Of a DNA stretch of 64,000 nt, positions 27,495 to 37,970 are shown one piece after another. The stretch spans positions 58,338,733 through 58,402,732 of the forward strand of contig JALIRH010000002.1 of NCBI GenBank assembly GCA_023055505.1, given 5' to 3'. Position numbers and translations under genes: made by a program. Source of the stretch: Callipepla californica brunnescens. Taxonomy: Eukaryota; Chordata; Aves; Galliformes; Odontophoridae. A model generated the notes under the pieces. It was given only the letters and a program-made list of their open reading frames with translations, was not told the DNA's origin and searched no databases. Position 1 is the stretch's first letter. Each line of letters starts with the position of its first letter.

Positions 27495-27580
27495 TTCTCT
27501 TTGGAGAGACTTCCCGAGCTGATCACTGCTGCTTCCTGGAGAGGCCTTCTCTTAGGAGAGACCTCACGAGCTGATCACTG
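27495..27580 (+). repeat. 34-bp direct repeats with 52-bp period in LTR
   Basis: Copies at 27495-27528 and 27547-27580 share GGAGAGAC and GAGCTGATCACTG and differ at three of 34 positions. With the intervening bases they form a 52-bp duplication unit just after the inferred start site, so the duplication would lie in R or the transcribed leader. Three differences suggest it is older than the insertion or arose in the virus lineage. Confidence 0.88.
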
Positions 27581-27608
27581 TTCGCTGCTGCCCCTCTCGG
27601 GGTTGACT

Positions 27609-27651
27609 CCCTCGCTGCTTCTCCGGTGCTGACCCCTCGCTGCTTCTCCGG
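27609..27651 (+). repeat. 18-bp direct repeats with 25-bp period in LTR
   Basis: CCCTCGCTGCTTCTCCGG occurs at 27609-27626 and again without a mismatch at 27634-27651, separated by 7 bases. It is the third internal duplication of this LTR and contains CpGs that have not decayed. Confidence 0.9.
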
Positions 27652-27901
27652 ACAACTGCTTGCTGCTCAAGGCTGCCCGTCGTTGCTGCTGTTCTCCCCG
27701 TTTCTGCCAGCCCTGCCCTTCTGCCTCGGACCGTCGGATCCGCTTGCTACCAGACCGCCCCTAGGATCCTGGCTGGTGACTTTCCCTGCGTTGTACTAAC
27801 CCTTTGCTTCTTTCCTTTCTTTCCTATCGCTTGCTTTCCCTTCCCCATCACCCTTAACAGTGTCCGCCTTCCCCTTCCCCATCTCCCTGGTTAATACTGG
27901 T

Positions 27902-27907
27902 AATAAA
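27902..27907 (+). terminator. Polyadenylation signal of the LTR
   Basis: AATAAA follows a pyrimidine-rich tract and lies about 100 bp from the 3' end of the LTR, with T/G-rich sequence (TTGTACTGTTGTTTCTT) 20-40 bp downstream. Together with the TATA-like box it defines the U3-R-U5 direction as plus. Confidence 0.75.
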
Positions 27908-28012
27908 CTGGTTGGACCAACATTTGTACTGTTGTTTCTTAATCTCACGCCGGGTATACACATAATCTTAAGAACCTCGTCTCCCTCCTTTATATTGGAG
28001 CGTTACAGATAG

Positions 28013-29341
28013 AGAGTTCTATCCATTTTTCCTTTTCAATTGGCCAATGCATGGACAACCATACTTAGAAACTTATAAGGAGATATTTCTGAAAATCAGT
28101 AATAATAAAATAATTACACTATATACAAATTATAAGCTTGAATCTATTAAATGCCTGGATAGTGCTATGAAAGAGCTTATAACACTATAAAATTCTTAAG
28201 AATTATGTATTAACAAAATAATGATAAAAAGAAGAAGGACAAATTCATTAAACAAATGACTTTACATCTTCTATGATCCTTAAGAATTTTGAGACAGTTG
28301 TCAAAATGTTAAAATAATGAAAATCCCTAAGATATCACAAACGAGTTCTTTTTCTTACAGGAAATACAAAATATACAAAATATAAAGCAAATTTTAAAAA
28401 GTGAGTTATATGAGTAGTATAGTTTTAGTTGAGTCCTACTGAATATTGTTTCAATGGATATTAAGCTTTGAAGACAAGTAAGGTTGAAGAATGTATTCAT
28501 ATATATCCATGTACTAAGAATTGGATCTGTTTTACAGGGAAGCAGTGGTGATAAAACCAATTTACCAAACGTTAAAAAAGTCTTAATAAATTAAACATGC
28601 CTCAAATTAAGTATAAGCTTTGAAGTTAGCCTGAAGAAGGATTAATTACACTGCTAAGAAGTATATAAAGACCTGAATACCATTACTATGAAAATCTGCA
28701 CAAATGTATCATCAGTAAAAGCATCTGCAGGATTTTTTCAAACAGATCTTTACTGAATGCACACCAAATGGTCTTAGGTCATATGGTGCATGAAAGATGC
28801 CTTAGACATTTGAAAAATTACAGCATTTGGGATACTCATGTTCAAACTGTTGCAGGATTGGATCCACACACATTCCTAAAATTTCTTTCTAGACTATCAA
28901 TATGTCTTTACTGGTTGAAAAAAGCTAAGTGTTAATTTCTGACAAAGTATAAACTGTAATATGGTAAACATTCAGCAATGAAAATAATTTAGAAAATAAA
29001 ATAATTTTCAGTGAAGGAAGTTGATATAATAATAGGTATCGTATGAGGTTAAGATTTGAAAGCTACAGATTTATTTTTGCACAGGCAATATCAGTTATGA
29101 TTTTAATACACTAAATGAAAAGCTGCAGACTGAAATATTGAAAGCCAAGCACAAACAATGGGAGGCAGTCTCACATAAAATGCAAAAAAAAATAATAATA
29201 ATAATAACAAAATAAAATAAAATATAGAGATAAAGATTTGCTCCCTGTGCTAATCTGGATTGTCTAGAATTAGAAGAGGTATATATATTATCTGCAGATT
29301 TTACTACCTGGACAGTTTGAACTACACTTCCTCCCAATGGC
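28013..29341. other. Single-copy non-coding DNA between LTR and CR1
   Basis: AT-rich sequence with no recognised gene. It contains the short (AAT)n/(AAAAT)n low-complexity stretch at 29184-29224. The minus-strand open frame at 29095-29559 (154 codons) runs antisense through the following CR1 and is not a gene. Confidence 0.55.
29184..29224. repeat. (AAT)n and (AAAAT)n simple repeat
   Basis: An A run leads into about five AAT units and then a few AAAAT units. It sits about 120 bp upstream of a CR1 fragment but is not the CR1 tail, which lies at the other end. Confidence 0.75.
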
Positions 29342-29577
29342 TTTAGGTTGCACCAGAGGAGATTCAGGTTGGATACTAGAAGAAATGTATTCTCCATAAG
29401 AGTGATGAGGCACTGGCACAGGCTGCCCAGGCAAGTGGTAGAGTCACTGTCCCTGAAGGTGTTCAAGAACTGTGTGGATGTGACACTGAATGACACAGTT
29501 AGTGCGCATAGTGCAGATGTGCTAGGGATTAGACTAGATGATCTTAGACATCTTTCCAACCATAATTCTATGATTCT
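29342..29577 (+). mobile_element. CR1 LINE fragment, 3' end, older subfamily
   Basis: The sense strand runs from GGTTGCACCAGAGGAGATTC through GGCACTGGCACAGGCTGCCC to the CR1 end, GACTAGATGATCTTAGACAT then ATTCTATGATTCT at 29565-29577. The plus strand encodes the ORF2 C-terminus remnant [19 protein letters not shown]. The closing GATGATCTTAGA...CTTTCCAACC segment differs from the two larger CR1 copies in this window, pointing to a different CR1 subfamily. It is about 236 bp and 5'-truncated. Confidence 0.92.
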
Positions 29578-31320
29578 GCAAATCAGATAACATCTTCCAC
29601 CATATAAAAATTAATGATCAGCAAAATAATCAAAGGGTGTTGTTTGTTGAAGTTGGTTGTAGATGCTATTGCCTGCACCTACAAGCTCTAAACACATGAG
29701 AGAAGATAGTCCAAGTCTCAGAAGAGCTTGAATTTTGTATTATTATAAACCACTCACCCATATTCCTTGTTATTATAACTAGATGAAATAAACACATGCA
29801 TAATAAATCTTTATCTTGCTGTGTAGTCATACTCCAAAAACCTACATGTTCAGGGCAGGCCATTTGTAAGCACACTTCATTATAAGAGGGGAATCCTGCT
29901 AATGTTGGATAAGGTCATATATTTTTATACACTCTCTGTTGGCACAATGTCTCAGCTTGAGCTCTCCTTACTACTGTTAATGAATTTTGAGTACGAGGAT
30001 ATTTAATGAGTTGAGTATGCCTTCTCCTTTGCAGATGATGGTCATAACAAAAATAACTCATGATTTGTTCTACATCTTCTTAGAGCATTTCCATAGAAAA
30101 AGAATTATCAGAATAATATGCATTTTACTGAATCAAGAATGATCTTTGAAAAGATACAGGATTTCCACAAAGCTTTCAAGCAGACATTAAAATATTTACT
30201 TGCCTTTACAAAGTCACACCTTGGCATATTCAGAAGTTTTAATAATATTTCATGCTCTGATATAGACAAAAAAAAGAAAAGTACTATGACTGGTTTGCTA
30301 AGTCTTGCCTCACTGAAATTTGTACATGACATTATGAACAAGCCAGTCCCTTCCAAATTTGTTGAGATTGTAAGAACAGAAAGAGCTAAATGACATCTCT
30401 ACAAGACCACAGTCTGTCTGGATGTTTCCCTTCTCATCATGTTCAGATCCAAGCCTTCCGCCTCAGCATTAAAATACCAGAGCTACTTCACTACAACTCC
30501 TGTACAGTGGTGAAGTAGACATCCTCTCTCAGTAGCTCAGCAGGGATAAACTATTTTTGCACAACCAATTTGGATTAAAAAAAAGTATTCAAAACAGAGA
30601 CGTGTTCAGCACAGCCTCACAAGAGGGGAAGTATTCCGTTCCCTTGAGAACAGAGAATCTGAGCCATTGCCTTCTCAGGAGGAGCAAGAATGGTTTGAGT
30701 TGTACAATGTGCCTGATACTTGTCCCTGCTGGGATGATAGCTACTAAATCCCCATAACATCAAAAGTAGTATTAGCTTCGTGTATGTGTCTGTGTCTGTA
30801 TTATTGAGCATGCCAGTCTGCATGTGTAAAAGAACCAAGGACTTTGAACACATTAAGGGGATAATTACAGCCAATCCTATCTCATGCTTTTTTTTTTTAT
30901 TTGTAAAAATAAACTCCACATCTGGATTTAAAAGTTCGCTAGCGCTGATAACATCACAAATTAAAGGCAAGTTATAAAAATTTAGTGGTTATGTTACATT
31001 TTCTTGGACAGTTTTGGACCACAGAAAGACTCCCTGCAAAGAGAGAACCAGACCTCAGACCTCCCACGTGAGAGCCCTCATCAGGAAGCAGCAGACCCAG
31101 GCTTCCTATTTCTCTGTACCCTAAATGAATATTGGATTCTTGTCTGTGAAGTGACTTTTTTTTAATCTCTGTGGTGTAAGGAAGTGCAGAGGATATGACT
31201 GTGCTTTTTTACTGTATCTTAAACAAGATTTGGAAAAGGGGATGGTTTTCAAGAGCAGAAGTCCTCACTCCTTTAACCCAGAAAAACAAGCAATATTTTA
31301 AATTTTTATTAAGAACATGT

Positions 31321-31347
31321 AAAAAAAAAAAAAGAAAAGAAAAAATA
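31321..31347. repeat. A-rich run
   Basis: A13 followed by GAAAAGAAAAAA. Simple sequence with no attached element recognised. Confidence 0.7.
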
Positions 31348-31479
31348 AGGTAGGCATTTAAAATACAATTAAAAATAATAATAAAGCAAAAGTTTCTCAA
31401 TAATCATTTCAATAGTATTTATAAAGAATTTAAGACCAAATTTTCTTGGAGCTCATGGAGAATCCATTTAATATCTGCC

Positions 31480-31494
31480 TTTTTTTTTTTTTTT
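31480..31494. repeat. Poly(T) run, 15 bases
   Basis: Uninterrupted T run between GCC and CAATTA; no attached retrotransposon is recognised. Confidence 0.75.
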
Positions 31495-34197
31495 CAATTA
31501 TTTTTGCAAACACTGATATGAAGCTAGTGATTTTCACTCCCTCTTTCAGCAGGAGGTGAAGAGCTCATGGAAGAAACAAAGAACTCCATAATGACATTCG
31601 CAAAAGTGTTTCTTGCTATAACTACTTAAATGAGTCATTACCTTCCTTGATGCTTAATGTAATATGTCAGGAGCTGAAGTACAAGACTAGGAGTTGGAGT
31701 TTAGAGGATTAAGGTGAACGTACATTTTACTTTTCAGCTCTTATCAAATAATTTTGACTTTTTAAAGAGTTTTACCAAGTTAAACAAAAGCTGCACAGTA
31801 TATTATTACCTCTCTGAATTACATCACACTTTTACAAATCCTTATACTTCATGGCATCTACAATATCATTGTCAAAAGAGCTGGAAGAATGCAATCGATA
31901 GCCATTAGAAACTACACAGCATCAAAATCCTGAGGAAAATAAAGCTCACAGATGTACTGACTGCAACATTATTGCAATAAGAGTGTTCTTTAGTAAGCAG
32001 TGAGTAATTTTAGAAAACTGTTTTATGAAATAAAATTTATAAATTCTGCTGGTTACATTACTTAAAGCTTTCCTCAGCCACTGCCACTGGACGCTTTTAT
32101 GACCAGTTATGATTTGCATTGACTATACTATCACATACACTCTCTTCAGATAAGTCTATAACATTTTTTACTTTTGTTTCATTATTTATCAGTTCAGTTC
32201 AACTGTTTATCTGTCCAGGGCAAAGTTATCCATGACATATTAGATGATTATTTTCAGCATCTTACTGGTGGAGGTGTCTCCACCAGAAAAAGAAATACTG
32301 TGGCAATGTTGTAAAATACTTGCCAGCTTCTCCTTCCTCTGTAGAAGGCAGTCAGTATTGCACACAGCGGAAGGTTAGAGTCCTTTTATATGAACAGTGA
32401 ACTTTACTATCTCAACTGTTCCTGACATGGGGCAGTTGTCATGGAAGTTTCCATGTGCCAGGTTTATTGAAAAACTAAAAAATAACCTTTTTATTTCGAA
32501 GCCCGTAAGGATCACACTCCCTAAGGCAGAGATTCCTGTTAACTCCTTGATGATGGTGATGACTATAATTCTTGATGCGCCTGTGCACCAAGAAGAGAAA
32601 CTGGTATCTAAACCCATAGAGATTAGTGACACCCACAGGTGTCTTAGAAGGAAAGAATAAAATATACTTCCTTCACTACTGTCTGCAGACCATCAACTGT
32701 ATAAGTGCTGCACAACATGCTGAAAGAATTGAGATAAGTTAATTTCCCTGTCAGCATTAATTACACCTGGAATATGTCAGGAATTTTCAGTTATTAATCA
32801 AAGGACCACTTGTTGAAAATGGATTTAAAAGCCACTGGTTTACTGTTAAAGATTATTCAACAACAAAATCATAAAAAAAAAAAAAGAAGCAGAAAAGTTA
32901 TTTATTTTGTCAGAATATTACTCAACTTTTTCTGTTCCCTTTCCTTCTTCCCATTCCCATTGCCACAAAGTATTAGAACAGGAGCTTCTGCAAAGGATGG
33001 CTGAAGGAGTCAGAAAAAGCTGCACACATTTTCAAATTATTTTTGAAAATAAGTAATTGTTTAAGAAACTTTGGGGACTATGGGACACTTTTACCAGCAA
33101 GAATAGCTACATGACCACATGCCCAGGACTTCAAAGATCTGTGTCCCAGCTAAGTTGAAACCCTCAGCTCACATTGGCACAGAATTTGCAGGTACTGATT
33201 CACTACCAACCTCATGAAAGCAGTGCTTCTCATCATCTCATCTCTAAGCAAACACATGTAATCTTTTTGAATTTATCAGAAAAGAAGATCGTGCCATAGT
33301 TTGCCTTGTTTTTCATTTTGGCTCAACCAAGTAATGTTTAAATATTTTGCTCTATCACAAAACTGAGAGTACTTCTATAGCAACATATAATTATTGCAAC
33401 AAGAATAGCCTTCCAAAGAATGTGTGCTTATTCCATGAATATGCAGTTTTTCTGAGAAGAATATGAGTTTTTTGGGCAAGTTACTATTAAAATTCCCAGT
33501 ACTATGCCAAATGATCCTATTTCTGGAAAGAAACATGAGGTATTTCAGTAATACTGTCTCCACATATTGTGCTATGAAAACATTTCACATTATAGTAATT
33601 TTTTTATTTCTTTTTTAATGCTACCTGATGTCAACATGCTGCTTGGGTAACAAAAAGTCTACTTCTATCTAAAGTGCTGCATGACATTTCTCTCCCTTGA
33701 AATAAAAAGAAGGCAAGGCCTAAAGCGAGGCTTAGAAACAATCATTTAAATATTCCAGCTCTAACCACACTGCTTATAAAAGGAGTTCTGAATAAAGAAT
33801 TTCCCTCCTCCCAGGAGCTGCTTTCAACTTTCAGATGAAGCATGTCTAAATTGTAGCAAAGCAGATCTGATGTTTCCAATGAGCTCAGAGAGCTGAAAAT
33901 AGTTGTAATGTTATCAGACAGTGGGTGACGTGAATGGGATCCGCATTCTGACATTGCCTGCATTCTGGTAACAGACTCATAAAAGACATAAAAATGACTT
34001 AAAGTAATTGTGCATTCTGATTCTGTTAGTATTATTATTATATTTTCCAAAGAACTGTTGCTTATAACCAGACATCTATGTTTTATTGTTTGGTGATATT
34101 TTTGGCAGACATTTTGTAGATCATTAATAGTAATCTGCCTTAAAACAGGAAACCTTCATAACATTTTCACCCAGGACTTGATCCAGCTTTCTCAGGG

Positions 34198-34242
34198 AAA
34201 AAAAAAAAAACAAAAAACAAAAAACAAAAAAAAAAAAAAAAA
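34198..34242. repeat. A-rich (AAAAAAC)n simple repeat
   Basis: Forty-five bases consisting of A with three interspersed C at 7-base spacing, then A17. The regular spacing suggests slippage of a poly(A) stretch. I looked upstream for a retrocopy that would explain it as a poly(A) tail and did not recognise one. Confidence 0.85.
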
Positions 34243-35445
34243 CCTTTTCCAGGTTTGTGTCCTTTTCTCAGTTGGCTCTAACTTGAGTGTAAGCAACAGT
34301 ATTAACGTAGACCATTGTCTTACAGAGCTGAATCTTTGCATTAAGGACAAACATTGCTAACGGAGACAAACAGAACAAGCTAGAGTCTTATACTTCTCCT
34401 AACATTGGAAAATGTTATGCTACTGATGAGTTATTCTCACTTCAAATTATGTTTCATAACGTAAATGACCACAATGTGTGCTGTGATGTAAGAACCTTTT
34501 GTTCACATGCTGTATTATTATTACTGTATTATCATTGGCTCTAGTCTATGGCTTTTTTGTAATTATTATTATTTCCTCCTATTCTCTGTTTATTTTTACA
34601 GCTAGTTAAAAACAGGCTCATCCAGGACATACAGCATGGATTGAGTGAACAAAGCCTTTTTCAAGTCAATAAACTAGTTGTTTAGCAGCTGGAGGTTGGT
34701 CAAGGAAATAGATCTTACAAGCTGAGTGCAAAGTGAAGAGGCAGCATTAATATTTTTGGTAGATACATTTTTATTGAATTCTAGTATAAACATGAAATAC
34801 AAAATATGGAACATAACTTTTGAATAAAACATAGATATTTTCCTGGGTTTCCTTTCCTGGAGAAAACATTACAGTGTTTTCATTTGCATATGTGATTGCT
34901 TGCTGAAGCAGTTCTGGTTTCTGTTATAAGAAATCAGGTGGTGATGCTTTTTTTTTTCAGAACTATACTAAATCTAATAGGATTGAATGGTGAGAGAGAA
35001 AACTTAAAAAATATAATTTGGTAAAAACTTCATCTGACTCGAGCATTCAAATCAGTACCTACTGTGAGCATGTTTTTAAATAAACAGAATTCTGTAAAAT
35101 ATTTCTTCCAAGATGAACTGCTTCAGAAGTGTGACCCAGTACAGAATAAAATATAGCTGTTCAGTAATACTTTTGTTGCTTACAGTTGACATCAGAAGTC
35201 AGTCTCAGTTCCTGGAGGAAAATATATCTTGAGTAAAGAAATCATATTTAAATCAGTGGTATGGGCCTTTGGGGAGGCTAAGTAGCAATGTGTTTTTAGA
35301 GACCTAATTGACATTATTTTGTCAGGAAAGCTATCACAAATTGTTTTGGAAAAAGACAGTGCCTTCTCAAGGACTGAATATGATATGGAAATTACCACAT
35401 CATGGAATACATTTTACTAGTGCCTTTTTTTCCCAGCATTGGTTT

Positions 35446-35462
35446 AAAAAAAAAAAAAAAAA
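35446..35462. repeat. Poly(A) run, 17 bases
   Basis: Uninterrupted A run after GGTTT. There is no AATAAA at the right distance upstream and no recognised retrocopy, so it is listed as a homopolymer. Confidence 0.8.
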
Positions 35463-37661
35463 CAACTGTTTTTGTTTACTTTTTTTTTCTTTTGCTATAT
35501 GGAAAAAATAAATAAGTGCCTGTGTTCTCTTGTAAGAAAATGACTGTGTTTTCTAAATGTGAAAACAATTTTAGCAAATGATTGAAAAAGACCCAGTAAA
35601 GATCATACGTACCCACTGTACTTGGTAACAGAAGCTGCCCCCAGTTTTTCCACCAGTGAGTTGTTTTGTTTTTTTTTTTTCCTGTGATAAATAGCTTCTC
35701 CTATTCCCTGGCTAATTCTGCAGAAAAGATGAGGAAGACCAGTCTCTTTGAGATACAGACTTGCCTGAAATATGGCAGACCTCTTCTATCTACATCTGTT
35801 GTACTACAGTTTTGCGCAAACATCATTCTTGCTGTAGCTGAAAGGACAGAAATGGAAGAAGCATGGACTATATAGAGAACAACCCTCCCCTGTGCCAAGG
35901 CATGAAGCTTACCTCACTTGAAAGGTGGGTTTGTCAGATGAAATGATAAGAAAGATGACAAGTCTGAAAAGGGAGCTAGAAAGCAACTGGGGAGTCATCA
36001 TTCTCCATTTGTGAAGTGCATGCTGCTATGCTCAGTATGTATCTCCACGTATGAGGCTTTTTCTGCTCAAGATGAAATACTTATTAAACTACTCATTCAG
36101 TGATTAACAACAAGAAGTCCTGAACCACCACTGTATTTGTTGGAGCCTCAGGTATGGTTGCATGCTAACTCTGAAAATGGAGATGATCACATTGAATCGC
36201 TTCCATGCATAGTTGGATCACAGATGTGACAGGCAGTGTGCCTGACCACAGATTATTAAAGAAAAACATTAGCTAGTATAACTCTTGTTTATGAAAAAGT
36301 GCCAATGGAAAAAGTCACAGAATCGTGGTCTCCTGCTACTACACAGATGCCAAGGAAAAGCATATCAATAAGAGATGAAGTATGCTGTGCTTTTTTGAAG
36401 AAAGAGGTTTCTGACTGCATTAATTTATATTATTGTTATTTAAATACTAAATGACATGCAGACATCCAGCAAGCTGAATGACTGCTGCTGGAGTTTTCAT
36501 TTGGAAATTTACAAAGCTATTCCATAAGATTAATTATTTAATGATTGGCTGACTACAAACACGGATTCACACAATTGGCACAACTAAACCAAGTTTCAAA
36601 TAGGTAGACAACATAAGTTTTTTCTCATTTTTGGCTCCAGGTTGCAGATGTGAACGGTTATGTGTTAGCCTCTTGGTTGCTGACCTGTGCTGGGCTGTAC
36701 AGATTCATGTCTCCATGGGGCAGCCTTCAGGGACTGAGTATCCTGGAGAAGAGAGGTACAGCTCCAACAGATGGCTGAGGCACAGCAACACATGTGCTGC
36801 TGAGGGGGACAGTAATGCACCTCCTCAGGTGCTGCAGAATGGAGTCCTCTGCTTCCAAGTCTGAATCTTGACAGGAGATTGGGCTGGAATAGCCAGGAGG
36901 TTCCTAACATTCCCTACTCACTTCTGCATGAGGCTGGGAACTTGTAGGGAGATAAGAAAAGGTCATTCCATCATTCTCCTGCCATACTTACTCCCTGTAA
37001 ATTCTTCTTTTACAAAAATAGCCATTTCCTTATTTTTAAATGACAAAAAAATACAGCGAAAACTTTGAGTGGTACATGTCCATATATGTATGTTCCCTTA
37101 CTCTGCTCTCAAAGATGCACAGAAATTTAAGACATGACCTTAGGCCAAAGTAGCAACAATTTTTTTGTCATTTGTGTCCCAAGATACAAATTTGTTCTCC
37201 ATTCTTTCTTCATACACAAATACCAAAATGTCCCAAGAGTAGTTGTAGAAAATAGACAGATTCAATAAGAGCCTATGCTTTGTTCCTAAACTGTCTTATA
37301 CCATGATACACCTCAATTTATATTCCCAAGCATGGATAAAAGAATGACTGCAAACCAGATGGACACTTATCCAAGCTCCACCATGAACCAAAGTCCTAAG
37401 CTTTATGTGTTCTTTCAGCAGAGCTGGATGTACAACAGCAGCTAAAACTACTGCGCAGCAATATAGGAAGCCAAAAACCTTGTTCATTTTAGCATATCAG
37501 AGTTCTCCAAGGTGTTCCATAAGAACACGTTTACCCAGAAAGTGGGAGTCCCATTTTACAGCCTTTTTCTGCCTCCATCTCTCATTTCTCACCCCTGCCA
37601 TTAGCGCCTCTGAAATGTATATAGACACTTACTGTAAATGGGTGACTAATCTAACAATGCT

Positions 37662-37685
37662 GGGGTGGGGGGTGCGAGGGGGGGG
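37662..37685 (+). repeat. G-rich tract, possible G-quadruplex
   Basis: Runs of G4, G6 and G8 separated by T and by TGCGA. Because the last run can supply two tracts, the stretch satisfies the four-tract G3+ pattern with loops of 1 to 5 bases. It stands out in AT-rich surroundings. Folding is inferred from the pattern only. Confidence 0.7.
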
Positions 37686-37924
37686 AGCTTAGTTTTCTTT
37701 CTCCAAAAACAAGAAATTCTTAAAAATACCCCAGTTATTATTTATTTTGGGGGGAAAAAAATCCAACCTCCCCTTCACTGCTTTAAGTACTTGCCCCAGA
37801 GAGTGCAAGTAAACCAGAGTACCGTGTGTTTGCAATGCTTATAGCCACCACATTGAAATTGCACAACACTTCATCTCATGTGTCACTCTTCTGATTTAAG
37901 GCACAAGTATTTATTTAATCAGTG

Positions 37925-37970
37925 TTTTTTTTTTTTTTTTTTTTTTTTTGGTTGGTTGGTTTTGTTTTTG
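37925..37970. repeat. T25 run with (GGTT)n and TTTTG extension
   Basis: Twenty-five T from 37925 to 37949, then GGTTGGTTGGTTTTG and TTTTTG units. It looks like a decayed T-rich microsatellite. The minus strand would read as a poly(A) tail, but no retrocopy body is recognisable beside it. Confidence 0.85.

Larger units (their letters stand above)
27158..28007 (+). mobile_element. Solo LTR of an endogenous retrovirus, 850 bp
   Basis: The element starts TGTAAGAG and ends GAGCGTTACA, so its ends carry the TGTAA/TTACA inverted repeat expected of an LTR. It is flanked by GGTAG (27153-27157) and GATAG (28008-28012), a 5-bp target duplication with one difference. Plus-strand landmarks are a TATA-like ATAAATA at 27458-27464 and an AATAAA signal at 27902-27907, in the order U3, R, U5. 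It is GC- and CpG-rich against AT-rich flanks and has three internal duplications (listed separately) and a pyrimidine-rich stretch around 27800-27890. No gag, pol or env sequence adjoins it, so it is a solo LTR left by recombination. If initiation is near 27490, R would be about 430 bp, which is long. Family is not assigned; a 5-bp duplication fits class I or ERVL-like elements better than the 6-bp class II pattern. Confidence 0.88.

Noticed and set aside
29095..29559. 154-codon minus-strand open frame, the longest in the window
   Set aside because: Most of it is antisense to the CR1 at 29342-29577, and the rest translates a simple repeat (IIIIIFF-type residues).
33742..34050. 102-codon minus-strand frame
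   Set aside because: No recognised motif, no CpG or composition change at its ends, no promoter or splice signal.
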